Assembly: GCA_937924505.1 (NCBI GenBank)
Contig: CALDSR010000001.1
Location: 1 to 64,000 of the forward strand
Source: an uncultured Granulosicoccus sp.
GTDB lineage: Bacteria > Pseudomonadota > Gammaproteobacteria > Granulosicoccales > Granulosicoccaceae
Length of the DNA stretch: 64,000 nt
Direction: 5' to 3'
Part shown: one piece after another, positions 27,201 through 36,038 of the stretch
Layout: each line of letters opens with the position of its first letter
Numbering within the stretch: the first letter of the stretch is position 1
The notes under the pieces: model-generated
Databases searched by the model: none
What the model was told of the DNA's origin: nothing
What the model saw: the letters and a program-made list of their open reading frames with translations, nothing else
Translations under genes and position numbers: made by a program

Positions 27201-28154
27201 GGTCAGATCTTCTTCGATCGTCGTGACGCGATCCTGCAAACTTGAAACCTCGACACTGAGCCCTTGCTTGACGGCCTCGAGTTCGCCAATTTCCATGTTC
27301 AACAATGAAGTATCCGTGTCATAGACTCCAAGCAATGTGTCGTAGCTGGCACGCGCGTTTTTCAACGCCTCTGAAGCACTCGTGGTGCTACTGATCAGCG
27401 ATTGCACCTCGGCACCAGCCGCTTCCGTACTGGCTTCACGCGCCGCAGAGGCTGTAGCCAGAGACGCAACCAGGTCATCCATTGCAGCAGATTGGCTTTC
27501 CAGAGCTACATTCTTCTCGTCGAGCAATGCCTTGACGGTCGCCAATTCGGCAGAAGCGGATTCAGATTGTGTCTGCATGGCTGCCAGCTGACTCTCAAGT
27601 TCGGCAGCCTGGGCATCAATTTGAAGATTGGCAGCAGCTAGTTGCTCTGACAGCGACTGCAGCTCACTTTGCAAGGTTCCTACAGTAGATTTCGCCTCGC
27701 TGCCGACACTTGCAGCTCTGGACGTCATCGCCGCCAGCTCTGATTCCAGCTCGGTGATTTTGCTGGTCAGCGTGGATTCGGTTTCATTGGCAGTACTCAA
27801 CAATGATTGGGTGTTGACGTTGTTGCTATCCAGATCTGCGACCTGGGTTTCCAAGGTGGCAACTTGCTCTCGCAAGCCTGCAAGCTCGGACTCACTAACG
27901 GCGAGTGAATCCTTCAGTACATCGCGCTCGCTTTCAAGATTGAATATGGAGCTCTTGTACGAATCAACGTCTTTTGTCTTGGCCTCGACTTCTCCGAGCA
28001 GCTGAGTACGTTCGGCCTGTACTGCGTCGAGACGGTCGCCAGTTCTCGATTGCGCTATCCAAGCGCCGAGCAAACCAAGCAAAGCGAGGGCCGCAAGTAT
28101 GAATTTCAACTGGTACGACGATTTGCTTGGAGCAGTTTCGAAGTCTCTGAACAT
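24291..28154 (-). CDS. Giant coiled-coil membrane protein with C-terminal OmpA domain
   Basis: A 1287-residue protein. The ATG at 28154 is taken as start (a GGAA lies upstream); a frame extending to 28235 would add 27 unconserved residues. One transmembrane helix near residues 14-35 (LKFILAALALLGLLGAWIA) is followed by roughly 1100 residues of almost unbroken coiled coil rich in Leu, Glu, Gln, Ala and Ser. Within this, residues about 595-771 hold five copies of a 39-residue repeat with LQKPAIAELRQRN. The last 100 residues are an OmpA/MotB peptidoglycan-binding domain (VEGHTDSIPVTGDLLNVYPS, NRRVEIVVKP). The layout suggests an inner-membrane anchor and a long rod reaching the peptidoglycan. No partner genes are evident; it lies upstream of ubiX. 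Confidence 0.88.
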   Translation of the reverse strand: MFRDFETAPSKSSYQLKFILAALALLGLLGAWIAQSRTGDRLDAVQAERTQLLGEVEAKTKDVDSYKSSIFNLESERDVLKDSLAVSESELAGLREQVATLETQVADLDSNNVNTQSLLSTANETESTLTSKITELESELAAMTSRAASVGSEAKSTVGTLQSELQSLSEQLAAANLQIDAQAAELESQLAAMQTQSESASAELATVKALLDEKNVALESQSAAMDDLVASLATASAAREASTEAAGAEVQSLISSTTSASEALKNARASYDTLLGVYDTDTSLLNMEIGELEAVKQGLSVEVSSLQDRVTTIEEDLTFTRDNLANTETTLVETENRLLETQDTLRVTEGKLVEVTENLAVVEGELQTATVELETKSAALTERDAGVEDLTSQIQGLMASTEGSAAELDLTKQDLASLQTQYETDTIALNAEIGDLEARKQALEADVESLTGEVVALSADKGDLQATLDGVQRRLKKTQAAAASAGTLASSLASGKSATESDMAELRAELEGTQRRLAKTRTASASAGTLAASLASSKSSLEADLNRLSAENADLSATLASFNRDKETLEAEQTAAVESLLEMETQLGEFESQVAELQATIDLQKPAIAELRQRNAALEADNAAVVANAQTEMDELLATIELQKPAIAELRMRNSQLEASEGEQMSSMRAELEELQATIDLQKPAIAELRQRNQQVEADSGEQLAALQSEVDELQATIDLQKPAIAELRQRNEQLEVSLDSSQSEVMDNLNELQATIDLQKPAIAELRQRNGDLESERETLLSQVGDLQVDLVSAEEARAEQVASLESENGNLAEQVTTLESENLTLTGQVSELEGITGERDALQGEVVELSAKLGVLEGSFVVMEDTVGQRDIELSSMTAAMAEQTSSFETRIGSLESEKAELENQAALALENVTGLEGQINELNEAKTGLEREIQELNNAKLGLEEQLGEANSVKATLETQLEEATAANSALEGQLSEAQTLKGSVDSQLGDVQSANAALEARVGELEGETSTLEASVAELEEAKTSLETRLSELQASKDGLESQLGELQASNDGLESELGELQASKDGLESQLAELDTAKGDLETRLADAESARAEVQNDLQEANAMVAEQTALAENVASKLAAAQQGSEAQIQSAQSLRDQLEGQLSANGVENPEVTIRDDNSIVVNLPSQALFNSGRARLSSAGRGLMGRVANVLGEIDNPILVEGHTDSIPVTGDLLNVYPSNWELSVARAANTVNYLENQGGIDPARLAATGFGQQRPVAPNNTRAGRALNRRVEIVVKP
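25842..26370 (-). repeat. Five 117-bp (39-residue) repeats in the coiled-coil gene
   Basis: Copies begin at 25842, 25959, 26076, 26193 and 26310, exactly 117 bp apart. Each encodes LQATIDLQKPAIAELRQRN with small variation (the copy at 26193 reads LLATIELQKPAIAELRMRN). The roughly 20 residues between the conserved blocks are divergent. The constant proline would kink or break the coil at every repeat. Confidence 0.93.
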
Positions 28155-28327
28155 GGGTCGGGTTCCGGTGGACTGGACTAAATTGAAGGTAGTGAAGCGC
28201 GTGCCTATCGTAGCGAAAATGATTGTCCGCCACAATCTCGACTAAGCGGAAAAGTGCTTGCGCGACATGGTATTACGTGTATTCGGTTACAATAGCGTTC
28301 TTCGTAACTTATTGTGAATCTTGATCT

Positions 28328-29686
28328 GTGCGCGTCCATCTCAGTGCCTTGGGTTGCCGGCTTAACGAAGCCGAGCTGGAACAATGGGCCACCCATTTCT
28401 CCGCAGCCGGCGATACGGTAACCGCTGATGTCGGATCAGCCGATGTAATGGTCATGAACACCTGTGCCGTCACACGTGAGGCCGTCAGGAAATCACGCCA
28501 GAAGCTGCAGCGTCTGCAACGTGACAATCCAACTGCAAAACTCGTCGTAAGTGGTTGCTACAGCACACTCGAGTCACCCGATGCCTTGGCAGAACTTGGC
28601 GTAGATTTGATCGTGCCCAATACCGAGAAGGATACATTGGTAGCGCGCACGCGAGACGCATTTATCAGTTCTTCCATGCCAGCAAGTGCAACGTTGCCCG
28701 CCGAAGCTGCACTATTTACACGCAACCGCCACCGCGCTTTCATCAAGATACAGGATGGCTGCCGTTATCGCTGCACATTTTGTATCGTCACGGTCGCCCG
28801 CGGCGCTGAACGCAGCCGCAGCATCAGCGATATCTGCAACGAAGTCAACGCTTTGCACGCGAATGGCATCAAGGAAATTGTGCTCACGGGGGTCCATGTC
28901 GGCGGTTATGGCTCCGATATCGATGTCGATCTCGCCACACTGGTCAACGCGCTGCTGACCGATACGGACATGCCGCGTATTCGCTTTGCGTCGGTCGAAC
29001 CATGGGACTTGTCACCGGCCTTTCTGGAGATTTTTGCCAACCCGAGAGTTCAACCGCATATGCACTTGCCTTTGCAAAGTGGCTCTGACACGGTGCTGCG
29101 ACGCATGGCAAGACGCTGCAAGACAAAGGATTTCGCACGCCTGACCGATCAGTTGCGTCAGGCGATACCCGGATTTAATGTCACCACAGACATCATTGCT
29201 GGTTTCCCGGGTGAAACCGATGACGAATGGCAACAATCATTGGCCTTTATCGAAACTCAAAATTTTGGCCATATCCATGCTTTCACCTATTCCGAGCGAG
29301 AAGGCACCAAGGCGGCGACCCTGCCGAACCCCGTGGCACCAGCAGTCCGTCAAGCACGCAATCGTGAGCTGCATGATATCGCGCGAACTTTAAAATCGCG
29401 GCAGCTCGCGGACAACGTCGGGCAGACCGTTGACGTGCTGTGGGAACGTGGCGCCGAAATTCAGACTGCCGACGGAAATCAGCTCTGGAAGCACTCGGGC
29501 TACACCCCTAACTACTTCCGGGTAGAAACGCTGAGTACGGAGAATCTGGCCAACCAAATTCGAGCAACCCACATTTCAGGTATCGGAAACGCTGCTTCAA
29601 GCGATGCCCCATCTGAAATAAATCCCAAATTAATCAAAGAGTTGGCGGCAATGCCAAACGGAACTGCAGTACTTCGCTGCGCCTGA
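28328..29686 (+). CDS. mtaB: tRNA ms(2)t(6)A37 methylthiotransferase MtaB-like
   Basis: A 452-residue radical-SAM methylthiotransferase. The N-terminal UPF0004 domain has conserved cysteines in LGCRLNEAE, MNTCAVT and VSGCYS; the radical SAM cluster motif is CRYRCTFC; VLTGVHVGGYG and MHLPLQSGSD match the MtaB branch more than MiaB or RimO. MtaB adds a methylthio group to t(6)A37 in tRNAs reading ANN codons. The start is GTG at 28328. It is divergent from the coiled-coil gene; TACAAT at 28288-28293 may be its -10 box. Confidence 0.88.
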   Translation: MRVHLSALGCRLNEAELEQWATHFSAAGDTVTADVGSADVMVMNTCAVTREAVRKSRQKLQRLQRDNPTAKLVVSGCYSTLESPDALAELGVDLIVPNTEKDTLVARTRDAFISSSMPASATLPAEAALFTRNRHRAFIKIQDGCRYRCTFCIVTVARGAERSRSISDICNEVNALHANGIKEIVLTGVHVGGYGSDIDVDLATLVNALLTDTDMPRIRFASVEPWDLSPAFLEIFANPRVQPHMHLPLQSGSDTVLRRMARRCKTKDFARLTDQLRQAIPGFNVTTDIIAGFPGETDDEWQQSLAFIETQNFGHIHAFTYSEREGTKAATLPNPVAPAVRQARNRELHDIARTLKSRQLADNVGQTVDVLWERGAEIQTADGNQLWKHSGYTPNYFRVETLSTENLANQIRATHISGIGNAASSDAPSEINPKLIKELAAMPNGTAVLRCA

Positions 29687-29811
29687 AACAAAACCACCCA
29701 AAAGGCGGAAATTTATCTCTGACTATCGCATTGTGGCATGCGCGTTGAATCGTTCAATGCCGATGAGACCAATTCTGCTCCGCCCTACACATAGTAGTAA
29801 CGACACGTATA

Positions 29812-29817
29812 TATAAT
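29812..29817 (+). promoter_or_regulatory. Possible -10 box of the pyruvate dehydrogenase operon
   Basis: A perfect TATAAT lies in an AT-rich stretch about 107 bases before the aceE start codon, in a 237-bp gap. No good -35 box is seen at the usual distance. A clear PdhR-type operator was not found, only a half-like ACCAATT near 29768. Confidence 0.35.
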
Positions 29818-29923
29818 ATGACCCTAGTGTGACAATAGATTCGGGAACTACAGAGCTGGGTCGCGCAGCCAAACTACCCGTACCCACCGAAAAACAAGAT
29901 TTAACCAAACAATCAAGGTACCC

Positions 29924-32620
29924 ATGGCGACGAACCCAAAGGCAACAGACGCTAATAACGATCCGGATGAATTGGAGACACGGGAGTGGCTAGACGCTCT
30001 CGATGCGGTCATTGACCGTGAGGGTCCGGAACGTGCCCACTTCCTGCTCGAACGAATGATCGACAAGGCGCGTCGCTCAGGTGCAAACCTGGGTTACGAC
30101 GCCAGTACTGCTTATGTCAATACCATCCCCCCTCATCTGGAAGTAACGAGTCCGGGCGATCATGAACTCGAACGCCGTGTGCGATCGATGATTCGCTGGA
30201 ACGCGACCGTCATGGTGCTGCGTGCTCAACGCGGCGATTCTGGCCTTGGCGGACATATCTCAAGCTTTGCGTCAGCCGCCACCTTGTATGACGTGGGTTT
30301 CAACCATTTCTTTCATGCACCAACACCGGATCACGGTGGTGATCTCATCATGTTTCAGGGGCACTCGGCCCCCGGCATTTATGCAAGATCCTATCTCGAG
30401 GGCCGACTGACCGAAAAGGACCTCGACAATTTTCGCCGCGAAGTCGATGGCGAAGGGCTTTCATCCTATCCACACCCCTGGTTGATGCCTGAGTACTGGC
30501 AATTCCCGACGGTATCGATGGGTTACTGCTCATTGACGTCAATTTATCAGGCGCGCTTCATGAAGTATCTGCAGGATAGAAACCTTGCGCGGACCGATAA
30601 CCGACAGATCTGGGCTTTCCTGGGTGACGGCGAAATGGATGAACCGGAATCCCTGGGTGCGATATCGCTGGCCGGTCGTGAAAAGCTCGATAACCTGAAC
30701 TTCGTCATCAATTGCAACCTGCAGCGGCTCGATGGACCGGTGCGTGGCAACAGCAAGATCATCCAGGAACTCGAAACGCTGTTCCGCGGGGCTGGTTGGA
30801 ACGTGATCAAAGTGATTTGGGGATCTTACTGGGATCCACTACTGGCGCGTGACAAATCCGGCAAGCTGATGCAACTGATGATGGAAACCGTTGACGGCGA
30901 GTATCAGAACTGCAAGGCTCGCGGTGGCGCCTACACGCGCGAACACTTCTTTGGCAAGTACCCTGAAACCAAAGCGCTGGTCGCCAATATGACTGACGAT
31001 GACATCTGGCGCCTGAATCGCGGTGGGCATGATCCGCACAAACTGTTTTCCGCTTATTCGCAAGCGGTTGCCCATAAAGGGGAACCAACCCTCATCCTGT
31101 GCAAGACGGTCAAGGGTTACGGTATGGGCGAGTCGCTTGAAGGCACCAATGCCACGCACCAACAGAAAAAGATGGATATCGAATCGCTGTTGAAGATGCG
31201 TGACCGCTTTGGGCTGCAGCTGACCGACGAACAGGTCAAGAACTACGAATACATCAAGCCTGATCCGGACAGCCCGGAAATCAAGTACATGCAGGAACGC
31301 CGGAAATCACTGGGTGGCTACCTGCCGCAACGCAAAAAGTTTGCCGAACCGCTTGAAGTTCCTCCGCTGTCTGACTTCAAGCAAATTCTTGATGGCTCGG
31401 GTGACCGGGAAATGTCGACAACCATGGCTTTCGTACGACTGCTGACCATCCTCACGCGTGACAAGAAAATAGGCAAGAACGTTGTGCCGATTGTGCCGGA
31501 CGAAGCGCGCACTTTCGGCATGGAGGGCATGTTTCGGCAGCTAGGTATCTATTCATCGGTGGGTCAGCTGTATGAACCACAGGATCGTGATCAGATCATG
31601 TACTACAAGGAGGATAAATCCGGTCAGATCCTCGAAGAAGGCATTACCGAAGCCGGCGCCATGTCAAGCTGGCTCGCAGCAGCGACGTCCTACTCGACAC
31701 ATGGCGTCAACATGCTGCCCTTCTACATTTACTATTCCATGTTCGGCTTCCAACGCATCGGCGATCTTGCCTGGCTGGCCGGCGACATGCGCGCCTGCGG
31801 CTTCATGATTGGCGGTACAGCAGGACGCACAACGCTGAACGGCGAAGGCCTGCAGCACGAGGACGGTCATTCACTGATATTGTCGAGCACGATACCGAAC
31901 TGCATCAGCTACGACCCCTGCTTCGGTTACGAAATGGCGGTGATCATTCATCACGGCATGACGCGCATGCTCGAGAAGAAAGAAAGCGTGTACTACTACC
32001 TCACTGCAATGAACGAGAACTACCTCCACCCTGCCATGCCGGAAGGTGCCGAGGAAGGCATTATCAAAGGTATCTACCGCTTGCGTGAAGCAGGCGGTGC
32101 AAAATCATCCAAAAAGAAATTCGACCACAAGGTTCGCCTGCTTGGTGGTGGCACCATCTTGCGTGAAGTCATGGAGGCCGCAGAGATTCTCGAGAGGGAC
32201 TGGAATATTGGCGCCGAGATCTACAGCGTCACCAGCTTCAATGAGTTGGCCCGCGATGGCCTCGAAGTTGAACGCTGGAACATGTTGCACCCTAATGACA
32301 CGCCACGTGTTCCTTACATCACGCAAGTACTCGGTGATGATGACAACCCTGTGGTCAGTTCTACTGACTACATGAAGTCTTATTCGGATCAAGTGCGCAA
32401 GTATGTGCCGGCAACCTTCACGGCGCTAGGTACTGACGGTTTTGGCCGATCCGATACGCGTGAAAAACTTCGCGAGTTCTTTGAAGTCGATCGACGCTAT
32501 GTCACCGTCGCTGCTTTGTACTCCTTGTCGCTGGATGGGAAAATCGATGCTGCGACGGTCGCCAAAGCCTTGCAGCAGTACACGATCGATCCCGACAAAC
32601 CGAACCCAGCGACGGCTTGA
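29924..32620 (+). CDS. aceE: Pyruvate dehydrogenase E1 component, homodimeric type
   Basis: An 898-residue thiamine-diphosphate enzyme that decarboxylates pyruvate and passes the acetyl group to the lipoyl arm of E2. It matches the single-chain AceE type in length and in GHISSFASAATLYDVGFNHF, FQGHSAPGIYARSYLEGRL, the ThDP site FLGDGEMDEPESLG...NCNLQRLDGPV, and the C-terminal DGFGRSDTREKLREFF. AAGG lies close before the ATG. It is first in the operon aceE-aceF-lpdA, with 11 bp before aceF. Confidence 0.97.
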   Translation: MATNPKATDANNDPDELETREWLDALDAVIDREGPERAHFLLERMIDKARRSGANLGYDASTAYVNTIPPHLEVTSPGDHELERRVRSMIRWNATVMVLRAQRGDSGLGGHISSFASAATLYDVGFNHFFHAPTPDHGGDLIMFQGHSAPGIYARSYLEGRLTEKDLDNFRREVDGEGLSSYPHPWLMPEYWQFPTVSMGYCSLTSIYQARFMKYLQDRNLARTDNRQIWAFLGDGEMDEPESLGAISLAGREKLDNLNFVINCNLQRLDGPVRGNSKIIQELETLFRGAGWNVIKVIWGSYWDPLLARDKSGKLMQLMMETVDGEYQNCKARGGAYTREHFFGKYPETKALVANMTDDDIWRLNRGGHDPHKLFSAYSQAVAHKGEPTLILCKTVKGYGMGESLEGTNATHQQKKMDIESLLKMRDRFGLQLTDEQVKNYEYIKPDPDSPEIKYMQERRKSLGGYLPQRKKFAEPLEVPPLSDFKQILDGSGDREMSTTMAFVRLLTILTRDKKIGKNVVPIVPDEARTFGMEGMFRQLGIYSSVGQLYEPQDRDQIMYYKEDKSGQILEEGITEAGAMSSWLAAATSYSTHGVNMLPFYIYYSMFGFQRIGDLAWLAGDMRACGFMIGGTAGRTTLNGEGLQHEDGHSLILSSTIPNCISYDPCFGYEMAVIIHHGMTRMLEKKESVYYYLTAMNENYLHPAMPEGAEEGIIKGIYRLREAGGAKSSKKKFDHKVRLLGGGTILREVMEAAEILERDWNIGAEIYSVTSFNELARDGLEVERWNMLHPNDTPRVPYITQVLGDDDNPVVSSTDYMKSYSDQVRKYVPATFTALGTDGFGRSDTREKLREFFEVDRRYVTVAALYSLSLDGKIDAATVAKALQQYTIDPDKPNPATA

Positions 32621-32631
32621 GGGGACCACAA

Positions 32632-34032
32632 ATGAGCGATACCACTACACCTATTGATATCACCGTGCCAGACCTTGGTGATTCTGAAAGTGTCGAAGTC
32701 ATCGAATTACTGGTTGCCGTTGGCGACCAGGTAGCCGTAGACGACTCATTGATCACACTCGAAAGCGACAAGGCCAGCATGGAAATACCGGCCAGCGCTG
32801 CAGGCACTATCGAGTCGTTGACGATATCAGTGGGCGACAAAGTCAGCAGCGGCGATATCATCGGCACTATGAGTGCGGTTACCGAAGCAGCAGCAAAGGC
32901 TGAGTCAGCACCCGCAGCCGAATCCGCAGAGACAAATGACGCGGCAACTCCTGCGGTTGCAAACACGCCAGCGACAAAACCAGCCGCCGATACAGCCGCA
33001 TCTCAGGCTAATGCGCCCCAGGCTAGTGCGCCCCAGGCGAATGCGCCCCAAGCCGATGCATCCCGTGCGAAATCGCCGACCGCCCACATCAGCGACGAAG
33101 CCATGCGCAAGGCGCATGCAAGCCCCGGTGTGCGTCGCTACGCGCGCGAACATGGCAGCGATCTTTCACTGATCACTGGCACCGGCCCAAAAGGGCGTGT
33201 TCTCAAAACCGATGTGATTAGCTTTATCAAGCAATCCATGGAGAGTATGAACTCAAGCTACGGTGCCGGTGGACCGGGCCTGGCAGGTGGCGGCGCGGGC
33301 ATTCCCCCGATTCCGGAAGTTGACTTCACAAAGTTTGGTGATGTGGAAAGAGTCGAATTAGGTCGCATCAACAAACTCAGTGCGCAGAACCTGCACCGTG
33401 CCTGGCTGAATCTGCCGATGGTCACACACCACGAAGAGGCAGACATCACCGAAGTTGAAGCTTTTCGTCAGCAACTCAAAAGTGAATGGAAGGAAGGTGA
33501 TGCAAAAGTCACTGGCCTCGCCTTTCACATGAAAGCACTGGCCAAGACCCTGAAAGCATTTCCGAAACTCAACTCCTCACTATCCGCCGATGGACAGGCG
33601 CTGTTCTATAAACATTATTATCACATCGGTATCGCAGTCGATACGCCAAACGGTCTCGTTGTGCCGGTATTTCGGGATGTCGACAAAAAAAGCGTGACCG
33701 AACTGGCTGTCGAAATGGCCGATGTCAGCGCCCGTGCGCGAGCCAAGAAACTCAAACCCGATGAAATGCAAGGCGCGAGCATGACCATTTCAAGTCTTGG
33801 TGGCATTGGTGGCACCGCATTCACGCCGATAGTCAATCCACCGGAAGTGGCAATTCTGGGAATCACTCGTGCACGCATGCAACCCGTTTGGAGCGGCAGC
33901 GAATTTCTACCACGTCTGATCTGCCCGCTCGATCTGACCTACGATCACCGCGTGGTTGATGGCGCTGATGCCGCTCGCTTCATGGCCCAATACGTTAAAG
34001 AGATCAGCGATATCAGGCGGTTGATCCTGTGA
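32632..34032 (+). CDS. aceF: Pyruvate dehydrogenase E2, dihydrolipoyllysine acetyltransferase
   Basis: A 466-residue E2 with a single lipoyl domain (about 1-75; lipoyl Lys in ESDKASMEIP), an Ala/Pro/Gln linker, a peripheral-subunit-binding domain near 150-185 (ASPGVRRYAREHG, TGPKGRVLKTDV), a Gly/Pro linker and the catalytic acetyltransferase domain (about 235-466) with the active-site DHRVVDGADAARF. E. coli AceF carries three lipoyl domains. The start at 32632 follows GGGGA; an upstream ATG at 32617 would overlap aceE. The linker contains a small repeated QANAPQASAPQA unit. Confidence 0.96.
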   Translation: MSDTTTPIDITVPDLGDSESVEVIELLVAVGDQVAVDDSLITLESDKASMEIPASAAGTIESLTISVGDKVSSGDIIGTMSAVTEAAAKAESAPAAESAETNDAATPAVANTPATKPAADTAASQANAPQASAPQANAPQADASRAKSPTAHISDEAMRKAHASPGVRRYAREHGSDLSLITGTGPKGRVLKTDVISFIKQSMESMNSSYGAGGPGLAGGGAGIPPIPEVDFTKFGDVERVELGRINKLSAQNLHRAWLNLPMVTHHEEADITEVEAFRQQLKSEWKEGDAKVTGLAFHMKALAKTLKAFPKLNSSLSADGQALFYKHYYHIGIAVDTPNGLVVPVFRDVDKKSVTELAVEMADVSARARAKKLKPDEMQGASMTISSLGGIGGTAFTPIVNPPEVAILGITRARMQPVWSGSEFLPRLICPLDLTYDHRVVDGADAARFMAQYVKEISDIRRLIL

Positions 34033-34078
34033 GCTTCTTGTTCGTCAAGCGACACACTCACCAGACTATACAAACATC

Positions 34079-35908
34079 ATGAGTGAACTACAGACCATCA
34101 AAATACCTGATATGGGTGATATCGACGATGTCGAAGTTATTGAGGTGTTGGTCAGTACCGGCGACACGATCGCTCCTGAAACGTCATTGATCACTGTTGA
34201 GAGTGACAAGGCCAGCATGGAAATACCATCTCCCGTTGCAGGCGTCGTTACCTCAGTGCTGGTCAACACCGGTGATAAGGTTTCCACCGGGGGCGATATT
34301 CTGGTCGTTGATGTTGCTGCAGCAGATGATGCCAGCAGTGCTGCTGCCAACAACAGTACAGCTGACAACGCCGCTTCGAGTACGGCAACCGACGCTCAAA
34401 CGCCAGCCGATTCTTCCGCGGCAGCTGACGCCAGTACAGCAACTCAATCTGCAAGCTCTGCCACTGCGACAGCGAACAACGTAGCAGCGGCCGCCGTTGA
34501 AGCACATCCTGACGCCTATGATCTGGTCGTCCTCGGCGCAGGTCCGGGTGGTTACACCTCGGCATTCCGAGCAGCTGATCTTGGTTTGAACGTGGCACTG
34601 ATTGAACGCTATCCAGATCTGGGTGGTGTTTGTCTGAACGTTGGCTGTATTCCATCAAAGGCCTTGTTGCATACTGCCGCCGTCATTACTGAGGCGTCGT
34701 CCATGGCCGCACACGGCATCAGTTTTGGTAAACCGGAAATCGACATCAACAAACTGCGTGGGTTCAAGGAAGAGGTCATTGGCAAACTGACCGGCGGACT
34801 AGCCGGCCTTGCCAAGCAACGCAAAGTGACCGTTCTGCATGGCCGTGCCGAATTCTCCTCACCCACCAGCCTAGCCGTTGGCGATGAAACGGTACACTTC
34901 AAACAGGCCGTCATTGCCGCAGGCTCATCGAGTATCCGTATTCCCGGGTTCCCCTACGATGATGCGCGCTTGATCGATTCAACCGGTGCGCTGGAATTGG
35001 CCGATATTCCGGAACGCCTGCTCGTGATTGGCGGCGGCATCATTGGATTGGAAATGGGCTGTGTTTATTCAGCGCTTGGCAGTCAAGTGACGGTCGTCGA
35101 GTTATCAGACGGTTTGGTGCCCGGTTGTGATCGTGATCTGGTGCGCCCACTGCAGAAGCGCCTGGAAAATGACTTCGAGAATATCTTCATTGGCTCGGGG
35201 GTAACTGCAGTCGAATCTGCCGGCGACGGTCTGAAGGTCAGTTTCGAGGGTGGCAAGGCGCCTGCTACCGATACGTTTGATCGCGTTCTGCTTGCGGTCG
35301 GCAGAAGCCCCAATGGCAAGTCCATTAATGCAGAAGCAGCCGGTGTAGAGGTCGACGAAAGAGGGTTTATCAAGGTCGACTCCCAGCAACGGACCAATGT
35401 GCCAAACATCTTCGCCATTGGCGATGTCGTGGGTCAGCCGATGCTGGCCCACAAGGCGACACATGAGGGCAAGGTAGCCGCCGAAGTCGCCGCAGGTCAC
35501 AAATCCTATTTCGATGCGCTCACTATTCCATCAGTAGCCTACACAGATCCTGAAATTGACTGGATGGGCCTGACAGAAACAAGCGCAAAAGCCAACGGCA
35601 CGCCATACGAAAAAGGCGTTTTCCCATGGGCTGCCAGCGGACGCTCACTCAGTAATGGTCGCAGCGAAGGCCTGACCAAAGTGTTGTACGACCCGGAAAG
35701 CAAACGCGTCCTCGGCGCAGGCATTGTCGGCACCAATGCCGGCGAACTTATTGCAGAAGCCGTGCTTGCACTGGAAATGGGTGCCGACCTGGAAGATCTC
35801 GCGCTGACTGTACATCCTCACCCGACCTTGTCGGAGACCTTGAACTTCGCTGCGGAAGTGGCCGAAGGTACCGTGACCGATATATACGTGCCAAAGAAGC
35901 GCAGCTGA
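34079..35908 (+). CDS. lpdA: Dihydrolipoyl dehydrogenase with N-terminal lipoyl domain
   Basis: A 609-residue E3 of pyruvate dehydrogenase. Residues 1-78 are a lipoyl domain (lipoyl Lys in ESDKASMEIP), followed by an Ala/Ser/Thr linker to about 140, then the flavoprotein: VVLGAGPGGYTSAFRAADLG for FAD, the redox disulfide in GGVCLNVGCIPSKAL, VIGGGIIGLEMGCVYSALGS for NAD, and the catalytic His-Glu in HPHPTLSETL. The fusion is known from the Neisseria p64k type. It is last in the operon, 46 bp after aceF. Confidence 0.96.
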   Translation: MSELQTIKIPDMGDIDDVEVIEVLVSTGDTIAPETSLITVESDKASMEIPSPVAGVVTSVLVNTGDKVSTGGDILVVDVAAADDASSAAANNSTADNAASSTATDAQTPADSSAAADASTATQSASSATATANNVAAAAVEAHPDAYDLVVLGAGPGGYTSAFRAADLGLNVALIERYPDLGGVCLNVGCIPSKALLHTAAVITEASSMAAHGISFGKPEIDINKLRGFKEEVIGKLTGGLAGLAKQRKVTVLHGRAEFSSPTSLAVGDETVHFKQAVIAAGSSSIRIPGFPYDDARLIDSTGALELADIPERLLVIGGGIIGLEMGCVYSALGSQVTVVELSDGLVPGCDRDLVRPLQKRLENDFENIFIGSGVTAVESAGDGLKVSFEGGKAPATDTFDRVLLAVGRSPNGKSINAEAAGVEVDERGFIKVDSQQRTNVPNIFAIGDVVGQPMLAHKATHEGKVAAEVAAGHKSYFDALTIPSVAYTDPEIDWMGLTETSAKANGTPYEKGVFPWAASGRSLSNGRSEGLTKVLYDPESKRVLGAGIVGTNAGELIAEAVLALEMGADLEDLALTVHPHPTLSETLNFAAEVAEGTVTDIYVPKKRS

Positions 35909-35952
35909 TTTTTGCTGGATCGCTTCGCTCCGTTGCGAGTATTTGACCTGGT

Positions 35953-35988
35953 TCAGCGGGCTCTATATCCGGATCAGCGGACTCTATA
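35953..35988 (+). repeat. Short direct repeat downstream of lpdA
   Basis: TCAGCGGRCTCTATA occurs twice, at 35953-35967 and 35974-35988, with a 6-base spacer. It lies in the 129-bp gap between the convergent lpdA and hydantoinase genes. No function is evident. Confidence 0.7.
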
Positions 35989-36017
35989 CATAGCGCGCAT
36001 GTGATCCAGTATCGCAG

Positions 36018-36038
36018 AGTCGCTACGTAGCGACTTTC
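36018..36038. terminator. Hairpin between lpdA and the hydantoinase gene
   Basis: AGTCGCTACGTAGCGACT is a perfect palindrome, giving a 7-bp stem with a 4-base loop, followed by TTCT on the plus strand and preceded by a short run that reads AAAG in reverse. It directly abuts the hydantoinase stop codon. It could end lpdA transcription but the T-run is short. Confidence 0.45.

Noticed and set aside
29765..29780. PdhR operator upstream of aceE
   Set aside because: Only a half-like ACCAATT is present; no inverted partner was found.
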